Assembly: GCA_041658205.1 (NCBI GenBank)
Contig: JBBAAO010000002.1
Location: 62,001-126,000 of the forward strand
Direction of reading: 5' to 3'
Length of the DNA stretch: 64,000 nt
DNA from: Bacteroidota bacterium
GTDB taxonomy: Bacteria > Bacteroidota > Ignavibacteria > UBA10030 > UBA8401
This document shows positions 7,016 through 16,908 of this stretch, piece by piece. The notes below the pieces were generated by a model. That model was not told where the DNA came from and did no database searches. It saw nothing but the letters and a program-made list of their open reading frames with translations. The translations under genes and the position numbers were made by a program. Within the stretch, counting starts at the first letter, position 1. Each line of letters starts with the position of its first letter.

Positions 7016-8782
7016 ATGACTCAACATACTTCTCCTTCTTCCCCGCAACGGCAAATGACCGGCGCAGAAATTTTTGTTCGATCGTTGATCGAAGAAAAAG
7101 TGGATATCGTATTCGGTTATCCGGGAGGAGCCGTTATAGGTATCTATGACGCTCTGCACGATATCTCAGATATTAAACATATCCTTACCCGTCACGAGCA
7201 AGGTGCTGTCCACGCTGCTGAAGGATACGCAAAAGCGAGCGGCAAACCGGGCGTTGCATTGGTAACTTCGGGACCCGGCGCCACCAATACCGTTACTGGA
7301 ATTGCGGATGCTTATATGGATTCCATTCCGATCGTTGTCTTCACAGGACAAGTTGCTCTGAAGTTGATCGGTAACGATGCATTTCAAGAGGCAGATATTG
7401 TCGGCATCACTCGCCCAATCACCAAACACAATTATCTCGTCCGCGATGTGAATGAACTTGCTGCAACAATTAAAGAAGCATTCTATGTTGCCACCACCGG
7501 TCGTCCGGGTCCGGTTCTTGTCGATCTTCCGAAAGATGTGATGGCGACAAAAACCGTATTCAGTTATCCCAAGACAGTAAAGATGCGTTCCTATGTCCCG
7601 CATGTTGAAGGACATCAAAAACAATTGGACAAAGCAATAGCATTAATTGCGAAGGCAAAACGTCCTGTGTTATATGTAGGAGGCGGAACAATTCTTTCCA
7701 ACGCCGCGGAAGAACTGACAAAGTTTGCACACAAAACAAAAATTCCGGTGACGACAACACTTCATGGTCTCGGTGCTTTTCCAGAAACGGATGAGCTCTC
7801 GCTCGGCATGTTGGGAATGCACGGCACATGGTATTCCAACACGGCGGTGAATTATTGCGATTTGCTAATCGCAGTCGGCGCAAGGTTTGATGATCGCGTG
7901 ACAGGAAAGACCGATGCGTTCGCCCCCGAAGCGAAGAAGATTCATATCGATGTCGATCCATCAAATATCAGTAAAAATGTAAAGGTGGATGTACCGATTG
8001 TCGGTGACGTGAAAAGAGTGTTGCAACAATTGCTGCCGTCTGTTAGTCCATTGGATACAAAAGATTGGATTCAAACAATTAAAAATTGGAAAGAGGAACA
8101 TCCGCTTCGATATAAAAGCGGAAAATATATTCGGATGCAGCATGTCATCCGGAAAATTTCAGAGGCAACAAAAGGGAAGGCGATAATGGTGAGTGATGTT
8201 GGTCAGCATCAAATGTGGATGGCCCAATTTTATCAATATATTTATCCGCGTACGCATTTAACATCCGGTGGACTCGGCACTATGGGATTTTCACTTCCGG
8301 CATCGATGGGTGCGGCGTTTGCTCGGAAAGATTTTCCAATCATCTCTATGAGCGGGGACGGGGGAATACAGATGAATATTCAAGAACTCGCAACCATCCG
8401 TGAGCATAACGTCCCTGTGAAAATATTGATCATGAACAACGGGTATCTCGGCATGGTAAGGCAATGGCAAGAGTTGTTCTGGCGAAAACGATATTCTCAC
8501 GTAGAAATGTTCGGTCCTGATTACGTAAAATTGGCCGAAGCATATGGTATTCCCGGATTTCGAGTAACCTTGACAGATGAGGTAGATAATGTTGTCAATA
8601 AAATGCTTGAAATCGATGGCCCCGTACTCGTAGAATTCAAAGTGGTAAAAGAAGAAAATGTTTATCCGATGATTCCGGCAGGGCAGACATATCATGAAAT
8701 TATTGATGTACCGGATAATACAGCAACAATTGAAGATGAACAAGAACGTGATCTTGAAATGATCACTATTACCAAAGGATAA
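7016..8782 (+). CDS. ilvB: Acetolactate synthase, large (catalytic) subunit
   Basis: Thiamine-diphosphate enzyme that condenses pyruvate with pyruvate or 2-ketobutyrate, the first common step to Val/Leu and Ile. The 588 residues include the N-terminal VFGYPGGAVIGIYDAL and the catalytic Glu in RHEQGAVHAAEGYA (Glu61). The FAD-linked central domain contains VGARFDDRVTGK. The ThDP/Mg motif SGDGGIQMN begins near residue 444 and runs to the paired Asn in IMNNGYLGMVRQWQ. It is the first structural gene after the attenuator; an AGGTG sequence precedes the ATG. ilvN follows after 3 bp. Confidence 0.97.
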   Translation: MTQHTSPSSPQRQMTGAEIFVRSLIEEKVDIVFGYPGGAVIGIYDALHDISDIKHILTRHEQGAVHAAEGYAKASGKPGVALVTSGPGATNTVTGIADAYMDSIPIVVFTGQVALKLIGNDAFQEADIVGITRPITKHNYLVRDVNELAATIKEAFYVATTGRPGPVLVDLPKDVMATKTVFSYPKTVKMRSYVPHVEGHQKQLDKAIALIAKAKRPVLYVGGGTILSNAAEELTKFAHKTKIPVTTTLHGLGAFPETDELSLGMLGMHGTWYSNTAVNYCDLLIAVGARFDDRVTGKTDAFAPEAKKIHIDVDPSNISKNVKVDVPIVGDVKRVLQQLLPSVSPLDTKDWIQTIKNWKEEHPLRYKSGKYIRMQHVIRKISEATKGKAIMVSDVGQHQMWMAQFYQYIYPRTHLTSGGLGTMGFSLPASMGAAFARKDFPIISMSGDGGIQMNIQELATIREHNVPVKILIMNNGYLGMVRQWQELFWRKRYSHVEMFGPDYVKLAEAYGIPGFRVTLTDEVDNVVNKMLEIDGPVLVEFKVVKEENVYPMIPAGQTYHEIIDVPDNTATIEDEQERDLEMITITKG

Positions 8783-8785
8783 TGT

Positions 8786-9313
8786 ATGAGTAATACTGTT
8801 GAAGTACCATTAGTTCAAACGTCACACAAACACACAATTTCCGTGCTGCTGGAAAATAAATTCGGCGCTCTGAATCGAGTTGCCGGAATGTTTTCTGCAA
8901 AAGGATACAATCTTGAAAGTATTACTGTTGGTCCGACAGAAGACAGTTCTATTTCACGGATGACAATTGTTACACGCGGTGACGACGCCATTATTGAACA
9001 AATCATCAAACAGCTCAATAAATTAATTGATACACTGAAGGTGGTTGATCTTACATACGACAGCTTTATGGAACGGGAACTCGCGTTGATTAAGATCGGA
9101 ACAACGACAGATAGTCGTCCGGAGATTATGCAGATTGTCGAAATTTTCCAAGGGAAAATAATTGATATTAGTCATAAAACATTAACCGTTGAAGCAACAG
9201 GGAGCGGTCAAAAAGTAGATGCGATCATTAAAATGTTAAAACCATTCCATATCAAAGAGATAGCCCGTACCGGGAGAGTTGCTTTAAAAAGAGAATTTGT
9301 CGGAGAAGTATAA
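8786..9313 (+). CDS. ilvN: Acetolactate synthase, small (regulatory) subunit
   Basis: Regulatory subunit that activates IlvB and confers valine feedback inhibition. The 175 residues consist of an N-terminal ACT domain (about 15-90, HTISVLLENKFGALNRVAGM and YNLESITVGPTED) and a C-terminal domain starting near MERELALIKI with FHIKEIARTGRVALKRE at the end. This long form resembles IlvH/IlvN of about 160-175 residues. It starts 3 bp after the ilvB stop and ends 2 bp before gltB, so it is clearly co-transcribed. Confidence 0.95.
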   Translation: MSNTVEVPLVQTSHKHTISVLLENKFGALNRVAGMFSAKGYNLESITVGPTEDSSISRMTIVTRGDDAIIEQIIKQLNKLIDTLKVVDLTYDSFMERELALIKIGTTTDSRPEIMQIVEIFQGKIIDISHKTLTVEATGSGQKVDAIIKMLKPFHIKEIARTGRVALKREFVGEV

Positions 9314-9315
9314 CT

Positions 9316-12300
9316 ATGAAAGAACCGTATCAACATCAGGATAATTTTCCGTTATACGATCCGCGCAACGAACACGATGCATGCGGTATCGGATTTATTG
9401 TGAACATCAAAGGAGAACGGTCCCACGATGTCATCAGTAAAGGAGTTGAGATTCTTATCAATTTAACGCATCGCGGTGCATGCGGCTGCGATCCTGAAAC
9501 GGGGGATGGAGCAGGCATTACGATACAAATCCCTCATAAATTTTTTGTGAAAGAATGTAAGACCTTAGGAATTACTCTTCCGGAGGAAGGGGAGTATGGA
9601 GTTGGAATGGTATTCCTGCCGGTGAATCAATCTTCACGTTTGGTGTGCGAAGGGATCATGGAGCGTATTGTGCGGGAAGAAGGATTGAGTGTTCTCGGAT
9701 GGCGTGATGCTCCGGTTGGCGCAGATGCAATAGGTCGTATCGCCCGCACTTCGCAGCCTTATATTGAGCAAATCTTCGTTCGCCGTGCGGAGGGAATGAC
9801 AAGGGAAGAATTCGATCGTAAATTATATGTTGTCCGTAAACGGGCGGAGGCAGAATTATATACTTCCGACATTAAAGAAAAAGATTTCTTTTACATTCCG
9901 TCGTTATCATCCCGTGTGATTATCTATAAAGGACTATTGCTGGCGCCGCAAATCAAACAGTTCTATAGCGAGTTGTTGGATCCAGACACTGAAAGCGCAC
10001 TCTGTCTTGTGCATCAACGGTTTTCCACGAACACTATGCCGAACTGGCAACTGGCACATCCGTTCCGTTTCGTGAGTCATAACGGAGAGATCAACACCAT
10101 GCGTGGTAATGTTATTTGGATGCATGCACGGCAATCGGTGTTGAAATCCGATTTGTTCGGAGATGATCTTAAAAAATTATTTCCCATTATCCAACCAGAC
10201 GGAAGTGATTCTGCAGCGTTAGATAATGCTGTTGAATTATTATATCACTCCGGCCGAAGTCTGCCGCATGTGATGGCAATGCTGATTCCCGAAGCGTGGA
10301 GCATGGATGTCACCATGTCTCCGGAGAAAAAAGCATTCTATGAATATCACGCATCGCTGATGGAACCATGGGACGGCCCGGCAGCTGTTGCTTTTACGGA
10401 TGGAAAAGTAATTGGTGCAACGCTGGATCGTAACGGATTGCGACCTGCTCGATACATTGAAACACACGACGGATTATTGATTATGGCGTCCGAAGTCGGT
10501 GTTCTTCAGATTGAACCGGAGCGGGTGAAGATGAAAGGAAGACTGGAGCCGGGAAAAATGCTGCTGGTGGATCTTGAACAGAAACGTGTGATTCTGGATG
10601 AAGAAATTAAATCGCAATTAAGCTCTCGCAAGCCGTACGGCAACTGGATTAAAGAAAATCAGATCACCATTGAACAGCTTGCCGAACCTCCGCGCGCACA
10701 TATGTTGAGCGAAAAAGATATTATTCAGCGTCAGAGAATGTTCGGCTACAGCGATGAAGATGTACGGATGATTGTCACTCCGATGGCGGTGAACGGGGAA
10801 GAAGCGATCGGTTCTATGGGAACCGATACACCGCTTGCGTGTTTATCCGACAAACCGCAATCGTTATTCAACTACTTCAAACAATTGTTTGCTCAGGTGA
10901 CAAATCCGCCGATCGATCCGATCCGCGAAGAATTCGTCATGTCATTAACAAGTTACATTGGAACGGAAAGAAATATTCTTGAAGAGACACCGCAGCATTG
11001 TCATACATTAAAACTGCAGCATCCGATTTTAACTAATGTAGAATTGGAAAAACTCCGCCGCGTTTCGCAGGGAGATTTTCTGACGACAACATTGCCCATG
11101 TTGTTCCGTGTGAATGGTGGAGAACAGGAATTGGAGCGGGCGCTTGAAGGATTGTGCCGCCGCGCCTCATTGGCGATTGAATCCGGTTATTCTATTATCA
11201 TTCTTTCCGATCGTGGATCCGACGAAGAGTATGCACCCATTCCGAGCTTGCTTGCAATGACAGCGGTTCACAATCACTTGGTGCGAGAAAAAACGCGAAC
11301 ACAGGTTGCACTCGTTGTGGAGTCAGGCGAACCACGCGAAGTGATGCACTATTGTTTGTTGATAGGGTATGGTGCAAGCGCCGTCAATCCTTATCTCGCA
11401 ATCGAAACAATTGAAGACCTTGCCAATAAAGGACGTTTATCAAAAGACGTGACAGCAGAATATGCTGTGAAAAACTACAAAAAGGCTGTCGGAAAAGGAT
11501 TATTGAAAGTCTTTTCGAAGATGGGAATTTCGACACTGCAAAGTTATCGTGGTGCACAAATTTTTGAAGTGATTGGATTAAATAAAAATTTGATAGAAAA
11601 ATATTTCAACGGAACATCTTCCCGTATTGAAGGGATTGGATTGGATGTAATTGTGGAAGAGGCAAGACGTAAACATGAGTTTGCGTTGCAATCAATCTCG
11701 CATGCGAACACAGAACTTGATCTTGGAGGAAATTATCACTTCAGAATCAATGGTGAACGTCATTTAATCAATCCAACAACTGTAACGAAACTGCAACAGT
11801 CAGTCCGAAAGAGAGATTTCAAAACATTCAAAGAGTTCACCGGCATTTTGAATGATCAGAATAAAGAATTTTTCACTTTGCGCGGATTGATGGAATTCAG
11901 AGAAGGAACGCGAAGTGTCCATATTGAAGATGTTGAGCCGGCAAAACAGATTGTGAAACGTTTTGTGACAGGAGCGATGTCGTACGGATCCATTAGTAAA
12001 GAAGCGCACGAGACGATAGCGATTGCAATGAATCGCATCGGTGGAAAATCCAATACGGGAGAGGGGGGAGAAGATGAATCGCGTTTCAGTTCCGATGCGA
12101 ATGGAGATCTTCGACGCAGCGCCATTAAACAAGTTGCATCCGGAAGATTTGGCGTGACAGCGAATTATCTTGTCAATGCCGATGAGATTCAAATTAAAAT
12201 TGCCCAGGGAGCGAAACCGGGCGAAGGGGGACAACTTCCCGGATTCAAAGTGGATGAAGTGATTGCAAAAACTCGCCATTCAATTGCTGGCGTCGGTCTG

Positions 12301-13854
12301 ATATCTCCACCACCGCATCACGACATCTATTCTATCGAAGATCTTGCGCAATTGATTTATGATCTGAAGAATGTGAATCCGATAGCCAGAATTTCTGTGA
12401 AGCTTGTGTCTGAAGTTGGTGTCGGAACTGTTGCTGCCGGTGTGGCAAAAGCACATGCGGATATGATCCTGATCAGCGGCGATAGCGGCGGAACAGGTGC
12501 TTCTCCGTTAACTTCTATTAAACACGCCGGTGTGCCTTGGGAACTTGGGCTTGCGGAAACACAACAAGTGTTGGTGATGAACGATCTTCGCAGCCGCGTT
12601 CGAGTGCAAACGGATGGAAAATTGCAAACAGGCCGCGATGTTGTTATTGCTGCATTGCTTGGTGCTGAAGAATTTGGGTTTTCAACTGCGCCGTTAATTT
12701 CTATGGGATGTATTATGATGCGCAAGTGTCATTTGAATACATGTCCCGTCGGAATTGCAACGCAGGATCCTGAATTACGAAAGAAGTTTACCGGTACACC
12801 GGAACATGTGATCAACTTCTTTTTCTTTATCGCAGATGAAGTCCGTGAAATTATGGCGAAGCTCGGCTTCCGCACGATTGATGAAATGATCGGCCGCGTG
12901 GATATGCTGCAGCAGAGAAAAGATATTGATCATTGGAAAGCGAAAGGAATTAACCTTTCATCAATCCTACATCAACCAACAGTGCCGCTGAGAATTGGAC
13001 GTCGATGTTCAATTTCTCAAGATCACGGTTTGAATGAAGCGCTGGATTATCAACTTCTTGAACAGACGAAATTGGCGCTCGAAGAGAAGAAGCCGGTAGA
13101 AATTTCTCTTCCCATCAGAAATGTTCATCGCACAGTCGGTGCGTTGCTGAGTGGGCGGATTGCAAAATATTACGGAGCAGAGGGATTGCCGGAGAGCACG
13201 ATCAAAATCAATTTTACAGGATCAGCGGGGCAAAGTTTCGGAGCGTTCCTTTCTAAAGGAGTGACGTTAACGTTGGAAGGTGATGCAAACGATTATGTCG
13301 GAAAAGGTCTTTCCGGCGGAAAGATTATTATCTATCCGCCAAAAAATTCCACGTTTGTTCCCGAGGACAATTCGATTGTTGGTAACGTGGTAATGTATGG
13401 CGCAACGAGCGGCGAAGCGTATTTTGCCGGAAAAGGGGGCGAGCGGTTTGCCGTAAGAAATTCCGGTGCAACCGTCGTTGTGGAATCTGTCGGAGCAAAC
13501 GGATGCGAATACATGACAAACGGAATTGTTGTTGTGCTGGGTAAAACGGGCAAAAATTTTGCAGCAGGAATGTCCGGAGGATACGCATTCATCTTGGACG
13601 AAGACGGAGAATTCAGCTCAAAAATGTGCAACAAATCAATGGTCGATCTGGATGTAATGAATGAGGAGGACGATAAACTTGTTCAGAGCCTGATTAAAAA
13701 ACATGTTGACTTCACAGGAAGCCGACGCGGTAAAAAAATTCTTGATGAGTGGAAAACCTGCCGAACAAAATTTGTAAAAGTGTTTCCGCACGATTACAAA
13801 CGTGTTTTGAATAGTGCAAAACAAAAAGTTAAACAGGAGGTAGTACATGGGTAA
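9316..13854 (+). CDS. gltB: Glutamate synthase (NADPH), large subunit
   Basis: Transfers the amide of glutamine to 2-oxoglutarate, giving two glutamates. Full length at 1512 residues. The N-terminal class-II amidotransferase begins at the catalytic Cys23 (DACGIGFI), implying removal of a 22-residue propeptide. The central domain and FMN-binding synthase domain (about 800-1180) include GEGGEDESRF and AKPGEGGQLPG. The [3Fe-4S] cysteines fit Cys1132, Cys1138 and Cys1143 (GCIMMRKCHLNTCPVG). The C-terminal GxGxG beta-helix domain ends the protein. Its place inside a branched-chain operon links amino-donor supply to transamination, which is an inference. It overlaps gltD by 8 bp. Confidence 0.97.
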   Translation: MKEPYQHQDNFPLYDPRNEHDACGIGFIVNIKGERSHDVISKGVEILINLTHRGACGCDPETGDGAGITIQIPHKFFVKECKTLGITLPEEGEYGVGMVFLPVNQSSRLVCEGIMERIVREEGLSVLGWRDAPVGADAIGRIARTSQPYIEQIFVRRAEGMTREEFDRKLYVVRKRAEAELYTSDIKEKDFFYIPSLSSRVIIYKGLLLAPQIKQFYSELLDPDTESALCLVHQRFSTNTMPNWQLAHPFRFVSHNGEINTMRGNVIWMHARQSVLKSDLFGDDLKKLFPIIQPDGSDSAALDNAVELLYHSGRSLPHVMAMLIPEAWSMDVTMSPEKKAFYEYHASLMEPWDGPAAVAFTDGKVIGATLDRNGLRPARYIETHDGLLIMASEVGVLQIEPERVKMKGRLEPGKMLLVDLEQKRVILDEEIKSQLSSRKPYGNWIKENQITIEQLAEPPRAHMLSEKDIIQRQRMFGYSDEDVRMIVTPMAVNGEEAIGSMGTDTPLACLSDKPQSLFNYFKQLFAQVTNPPIDPIREEFVMSLTSYIGTERNILEETPQHCHTLKLQHPILTNVELEKLRRVSQGDFLTTTLPMLFRVNGGEQELERALEGLCRRASLAIESGYSIIILSDRGSDEEYAPIPSLLAMTAVHNHLVREKTRTQVALVVESGEPREVMHYCLLIGYGASAVNPYLAIETIEDLANKGRLSKDVTAEYAVKNYKKAVGKGLLKVFSKMGISTLQSYRGAQIFEVIGLNKNLIEKYFNGTSSRIEGIGLDVIVEEARRKHEFALQSISHANTELDLGGNYHFRINGERHLINPTTVTKLQQSVRKRDFKTFKEFTGILNDQNKEFFTLRGLMEFREGTRSVHIEDVEPAKQIVKRFVTGAMSYGSISKEAHETIAIAMNRIGGKSNTGEGGEDESRFSSDANGDLRRSAIKQVASGRFGVTANYLVNADEIQIKIAQGAKPGEGGQLPGFKVDEVIAKTRHSIAGVGLISPPPHHDIYSIEDLAQLIYDLKNVNPIARISVKLVSEVGVGTVAAGVAKAHADMILISGDSGGTGASPLTSIKHAGVPWELGLAETQQVLVMNDLRSRVRVQTDGKLQTGRDVVIAALLGAEEFGFSTAPLISMGCIMMRKCHLNTCPVGIATQDPELRKKFTGTPEHVINFFFFIADEVREIMAKLGFRTIDEMIGRVDMLQQRKDIDHWKAKGINLSSILHQPTVPLRIGRRCSISQDHGLNEALDYQLLEQTKLALEEKKPVEISLPIRNVHRTVGALLSGRIAKYYGAEGLPESTIKINFTGSAGQSFGAFLSKGVTLTLEGDANDYVGKGLSGGKIIIYPPKNSTFVPEDNSIVGNVVMYGATSGEAYFAGKGGERFAVRNSGATVVVESVGANGCEYMTNGIVVVLGKTGKNFAAGMSGGYAFILDEDGEFSSKMCNKSMVDLDVMNEEDDKLVQSLIKKHVDFTGSRRGKKILDEWKTCRTKFVKVFPHDYKRVLNSAKQKVKQEVVHG

Positions 13855-15268
13855 ACCGACCGGTTTTATGGAATATCAACGGGAGGTTCCGCAACGTCGT
13901 CCCGTCAACGAACGATTGGAAGATTGGCGCGATGTCTATACGGCGTTTGGAGAAGAGAAGGTAAGGACGCAAGGCGCGCGTTGTATGGATTGTGGTGTTC
14001 CATTCTGTCAATCAGGCTGTCCTGTGAATAACGTTATTCCGCATTGGAACGACTTGATCTATAAAGATCGATGGGAAGAGGCTATACGGGTTCTTCATTC
14101 AACAAATAACTTTCCGGAATTCACCGGCAATGTTTGTCCTGCTCCGTGCGAAGCGTCGTGTGTGCTGGGGATTAACGAACCGCCGGTGACGATTAAAGTG
14201 ATAGAACGAACGGTCATCGAATATGCTTTTAGCCATGGCTGGATCAAACCTGAACCTCCTAAAAAAAGAACAGGAAAAACAGTTGCCGTTATTGGTTCCG
14301 GTCCTTCGGGATTAGCAGCCGCGCAGCAATTGAATCGCGCCGGTCATCGTGTAACGGTGTATGAAAAGAACGATCGCGTTGGCGGATTGCTCCGATATGG
14401 AATTCCCGATTTTAAATTTGAAAAACATTTGCTCGATCGACGTATTGAACAGTTGCAGGCAGAAGGGATTGTTTTTACAACAAAGACAAATGTCGGAGTA
14501 AATATTTCTGCCGAAGAATTACGGCGTTCATACGATGCGATATTATTATGCGGTGGAGCAGAATCTCCGCGCGATCTTAAAGTGCCGGGACGTGAACTGA
14601 AAGGAATTCATTTTGCAATGGAATTTCTTCCCCAGCAAAATCGCCGCAACGCTGGCGACAAAACAGATCCGCTCAAAGATATTCTTGCAACCGGAAAACG
14701 GGTGGTGATTATTGGCGGGGGTGATACCGGCGCGGATTGTCTTGGAACAAGTTTGCGTCAAAAAGCAAAATCAGTCAATCAATTTGAGATTATGCCAAAA
14801 CCACCTCTGGAACGCGCAGCTTCAACACCGTGGCCTCTTTGGCCTCTGCAATTAAGAACAGAAAGTTCGCATGAAGAAGGGGGAATTCGTGACTGGGCTC
14901 TTGCAACAACAAAATTTGAAGGAGACGCAAACGGCAATGTGACAAAATTGCACGCTATCCGCGTGGGGCCGCCGCCAAATTTTGCTCCCATCACCGGGAC
15001 GGAGTTTACGTTCGATGCTGATCTCGTGCTGCTGGCGATGGGGTTTAACGGCCCCACAAAGAATGGATTGTTAGATGAACTGGGAGTTGCTCTTGATGCA
15101 AGAAGCAATGTTTCGACCGACAAGGAATATATGAGTTCTGTTCCAGGAATTTTTTCTGCGGGAGATATGCGACGCGGTCAATCGCTCGTTGTTTGGGCAA
15201 TCAGTGAAGGACGAAAAGCAGCGCGCAGCGTCGATAAATATTTGATGGGGGTATCAACATTACCATAA
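13847..15268 (+). CDS. gltD: Glutamate synthase (NADPH), small subunit
   Basis: Flavoprotein that takes electrons from NAD(P)H and passes them to GltB. The 473 residues begin with an FeS domain: Cys46, Cys49, Cys54 and Cys58 (CMDCGVPFCQSGC) and a second set in NVCPAPCEASCVLG. The FAD motif VAVIGSGPSGLAAAQQL begins near residue 145 and the NADPH motif VVIIGGGDTGADCLGTS lies near residue 285. The C-terminal GDMRRGQSLVVWAISEGR is typical. The start lies inside the end of gltB and has AGGAGG just upstream, consistent with translational coupling. Confidence 0.97.
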   Translation: MGKPTGFMEYQREVPQRRPVNERLEDWRDVYTAFGEEKVRTQGARCMDCGVPFCQSGCPVNNVIPHWNDLIYKDRWEEAIRVLHSTNNFPEFTGNVCPAPCEASCVLGINEPPVTIKVIERTVIEYAFSHGWIKPEPPKKRTGKTVAVIGSGPSGLAAAQQLNRAGHRVTVYEKNDRVGGLLRYGIPDFKFEKHLLDRRIEQLQAEGIVFTTKTNVGVNISAEELRRSYDAILLCGGAESPRDLKVPGRELKGIHFAMEFLPQQNRRNAGDKTDPLKDILATGKRVVIIGGGDTGADCLGTSLRQKAKSVNQFEIMPKPPLERAASTPWPLWPLQLRTESSHEEGGIRDWALATTKFEGDANGNVTKLHAIRVGPPPNFAPITGTEFTFDADLVLLAMGFNGPTKNGLLDELGVALDARSNVSTDKEYMSSVPGIFSAGDMRRGQSLVVWAISEGRKAARSVDKYLMGVSTLP

Positions 15269-15293
15269 TTCTATTGGGGGAGGAGAAAAAACG

Positions 15294-15740
15294 ATGAAAC
15301 TAAAGTTCATTGTGTTCATACTGTTCTTCGCTCTTCAGAGTTCATTTGCACAAAAAAAACAGATGGACAAAGCGAATACAATATTTGTGCAATTGAATGG
15401 TATCAAACAACAGACAGGACAAGTAATGTTGAGCCTGTTCAACAAAGATGAAGGATTCCCGACGCATCCCGAAAAAGCATTTCGGTGGAGCAAAGCGAAA
15501 GTAACATCTTCATCCTTGATCATTAGTTTTGACGGACTTCCGCCGGGTGCATATGCAATTGCCGTAGTGCACGATGAAAATTCAAATGATGTGATGGATA
15601 GAAATTGGCTTGGGTTTCCGGAAGAACCGTACGGAATATCAAACAATGCAACAGGCACATTTAGTCCTCCAAAATTTGAAGAGGCAAAGTTTACCGTTAC
15701 CGGAAAACGCGATACGATAAAGATTGAAATGCAGCCGTAA
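15294..15740 (+). CDS. Exported DUF2141 protein
   Basis: 148 residues with a clear signal peptide (about 1-19, ending SSFAQ), so periplasmic or outer-membrane associated. The body shows the DUF2141 pattern: beta-rich, with GQVMLSLFNKDEGFP, FDGLPPGAYAIAVVHDENSN and NWLGFPEEPYGISNNA. Function of the family is unknown. It sits between gltD and ilvC with a strong GGGGGAGGAG upstream, so it is probably part of the operon although nothing links it to amino-acid metabolism. Confidence 0.82.
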   Translation: MKLKFIVFILFFALQSSFAQKKQMDKANTIFVQLNGIKQQTGQVMLSLFNKDEGFPTHPEKAFRWSKAKVTSSSLIISFDGLPPGAYAIAVVHDENSNDVMDRNWLGFPEEPYGISNNATGTFSPPKFEEAKFTVTGKRDTIKIEMQP

Positions 15741-15808
15741 CATTTGAATGGAAATGTGTACACAATATTTGAGAGATAACTATTCATTATTAAGAAGGAA
15801 GTACAACA

Positions 15809-16864
15809 ATGGCAAAAATCAATTTCGGCGGAACAGTAGAAGAAGTCGTTACCCGCGAAGAATATTCACTTGAGAAAGCAAAAGAATTTTTAAAGAACGA
15901 AGTTGTTGCAATTATCGGTTACGGTCCGCAAGGATACGGTCAATCGCTGAACATGCGCGACAATGGAATTAACGTTATTGTTGGCCAACGTAAAGGGGGC
16001 CAAGGATGGAGTGACGCTATCCGTGACGGCTGGATAGAAGGAAAGAATCTTTTTTCGAACATCGAAGAGGCGATCCAAAAAGGGACCATTGTTCAATATC
16101 TGCTTTCCGATTCCGGACAAAAGCAGATGTGGGATGTGGTGAAGAAAAATTTGAAAAAAGGACAAGCGTTGTATTTTTCTCATGGATTCTCTGTGGTGTT
16201 CAAAGATCAAACCAATATTATTCCGCCAGCCGATGTGGACGTCGTTCTCGTGGCTCCCAAAGGGAGCGGGCGCACAGTACGCAGTAACTTTCTTGCAGGA
16301 AGTGGTATTAATGCAAGTTTTGCAGTGTTTCAGGATGCAACAGGAAAAGCACGCGAACGGGCAATTGCCTGTGGTATTGCAATTGGGTCAGGATATCTTT
16401 TCGCAACAACCTTCGAAAAAGAAGTGCTTTCGGACCTTACCGGTGAGCGTGGTGTGTTAATGGGAGCGATTGCAGGTTTAATGAAAGCACAATACGATGT
16501 GCTCCGTCAGATGGGACATTCGCCGAGTGAAGCGTTTAACGAAACAGTGGAAGAAGCAACACAGAGTCTCTATCCGCTCGTTGGAAAATATGGGATGGAC
16601 TGGATGTTTGCGGCCTGTTCAGTAACAGCACAGCGCGGCGCGTTGGATTGGGCAAAAAAATTCGAAACTGCGAATCGTCCATTATTTGAGTTGCTCTATC
16701 GCGATGTGCAATATGGTGTGGAGACAAAACGTGTGCTCGATTCTACCAGCGCACCGGATTACCGAGCAACACTGCAGAAAGAACTTGATGAATGGAAAAA
16801 TTCCGAGATGTGGAAAACAGGCGAAGCAGTAAGAAGTCTTCGACCGGAAAACTGGAAAAAATAA
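15809..16864 (+). CDS. ilvC: Ketol-acid reductoisomerase
   Basis: Converts acetolactate or acetohydroxybutyrate to the dihydroxy acid using NAD(P)H and Mg2+. At 351 residues it is a class I enzyme, slightly long. The Rossmann motif IIGYGPQGYGQSLNMRDNG starts near residue 31; catalytic-domain motifs KGSGRTVRSNF, SDLTGERGVLMGAIAGLM and FNETVEEATQSLYPL carry the metal-binding Asp/Glu residues. ilvD and ilvE, the next enzymes, are not in the window. Confidence 0.96.
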   Translation: MAKINFGGTVEEVVTREEYSLEKAKEFLKNEVVAIIGYGPQGYGQSLNMRDNGINVIVGQRKGGQGWSDAIRDGWIEGKNLFSNIEEAIQKGTIVQYLLSDSGQKQMWDVVKKNLKKGQALYFSHGFSVVFKDQTNIIPPADVDVVLVAPKGSGRTVRSNFLAGSGINASFAVFQDATGKARERAIACGIAIGSGYLFATTFEKEVLSDLTGERGVLMGAIAGLMKAQYDVLRQMGHSPSEAFNETVEEATQSLYPLVGKYGMDWMFAACSVTAQRGALDWAKKFETANRPLFELLYRDVQYGVETKRVLDSTSAPDYRATLQKELDEWKNSEMWKTGEAVRSLRPENWKK

Positions 16865-16908
16865 GTCCGCACATGTGAACGATCTTGCGACCGTTCCGAC
16901 AAAACTCA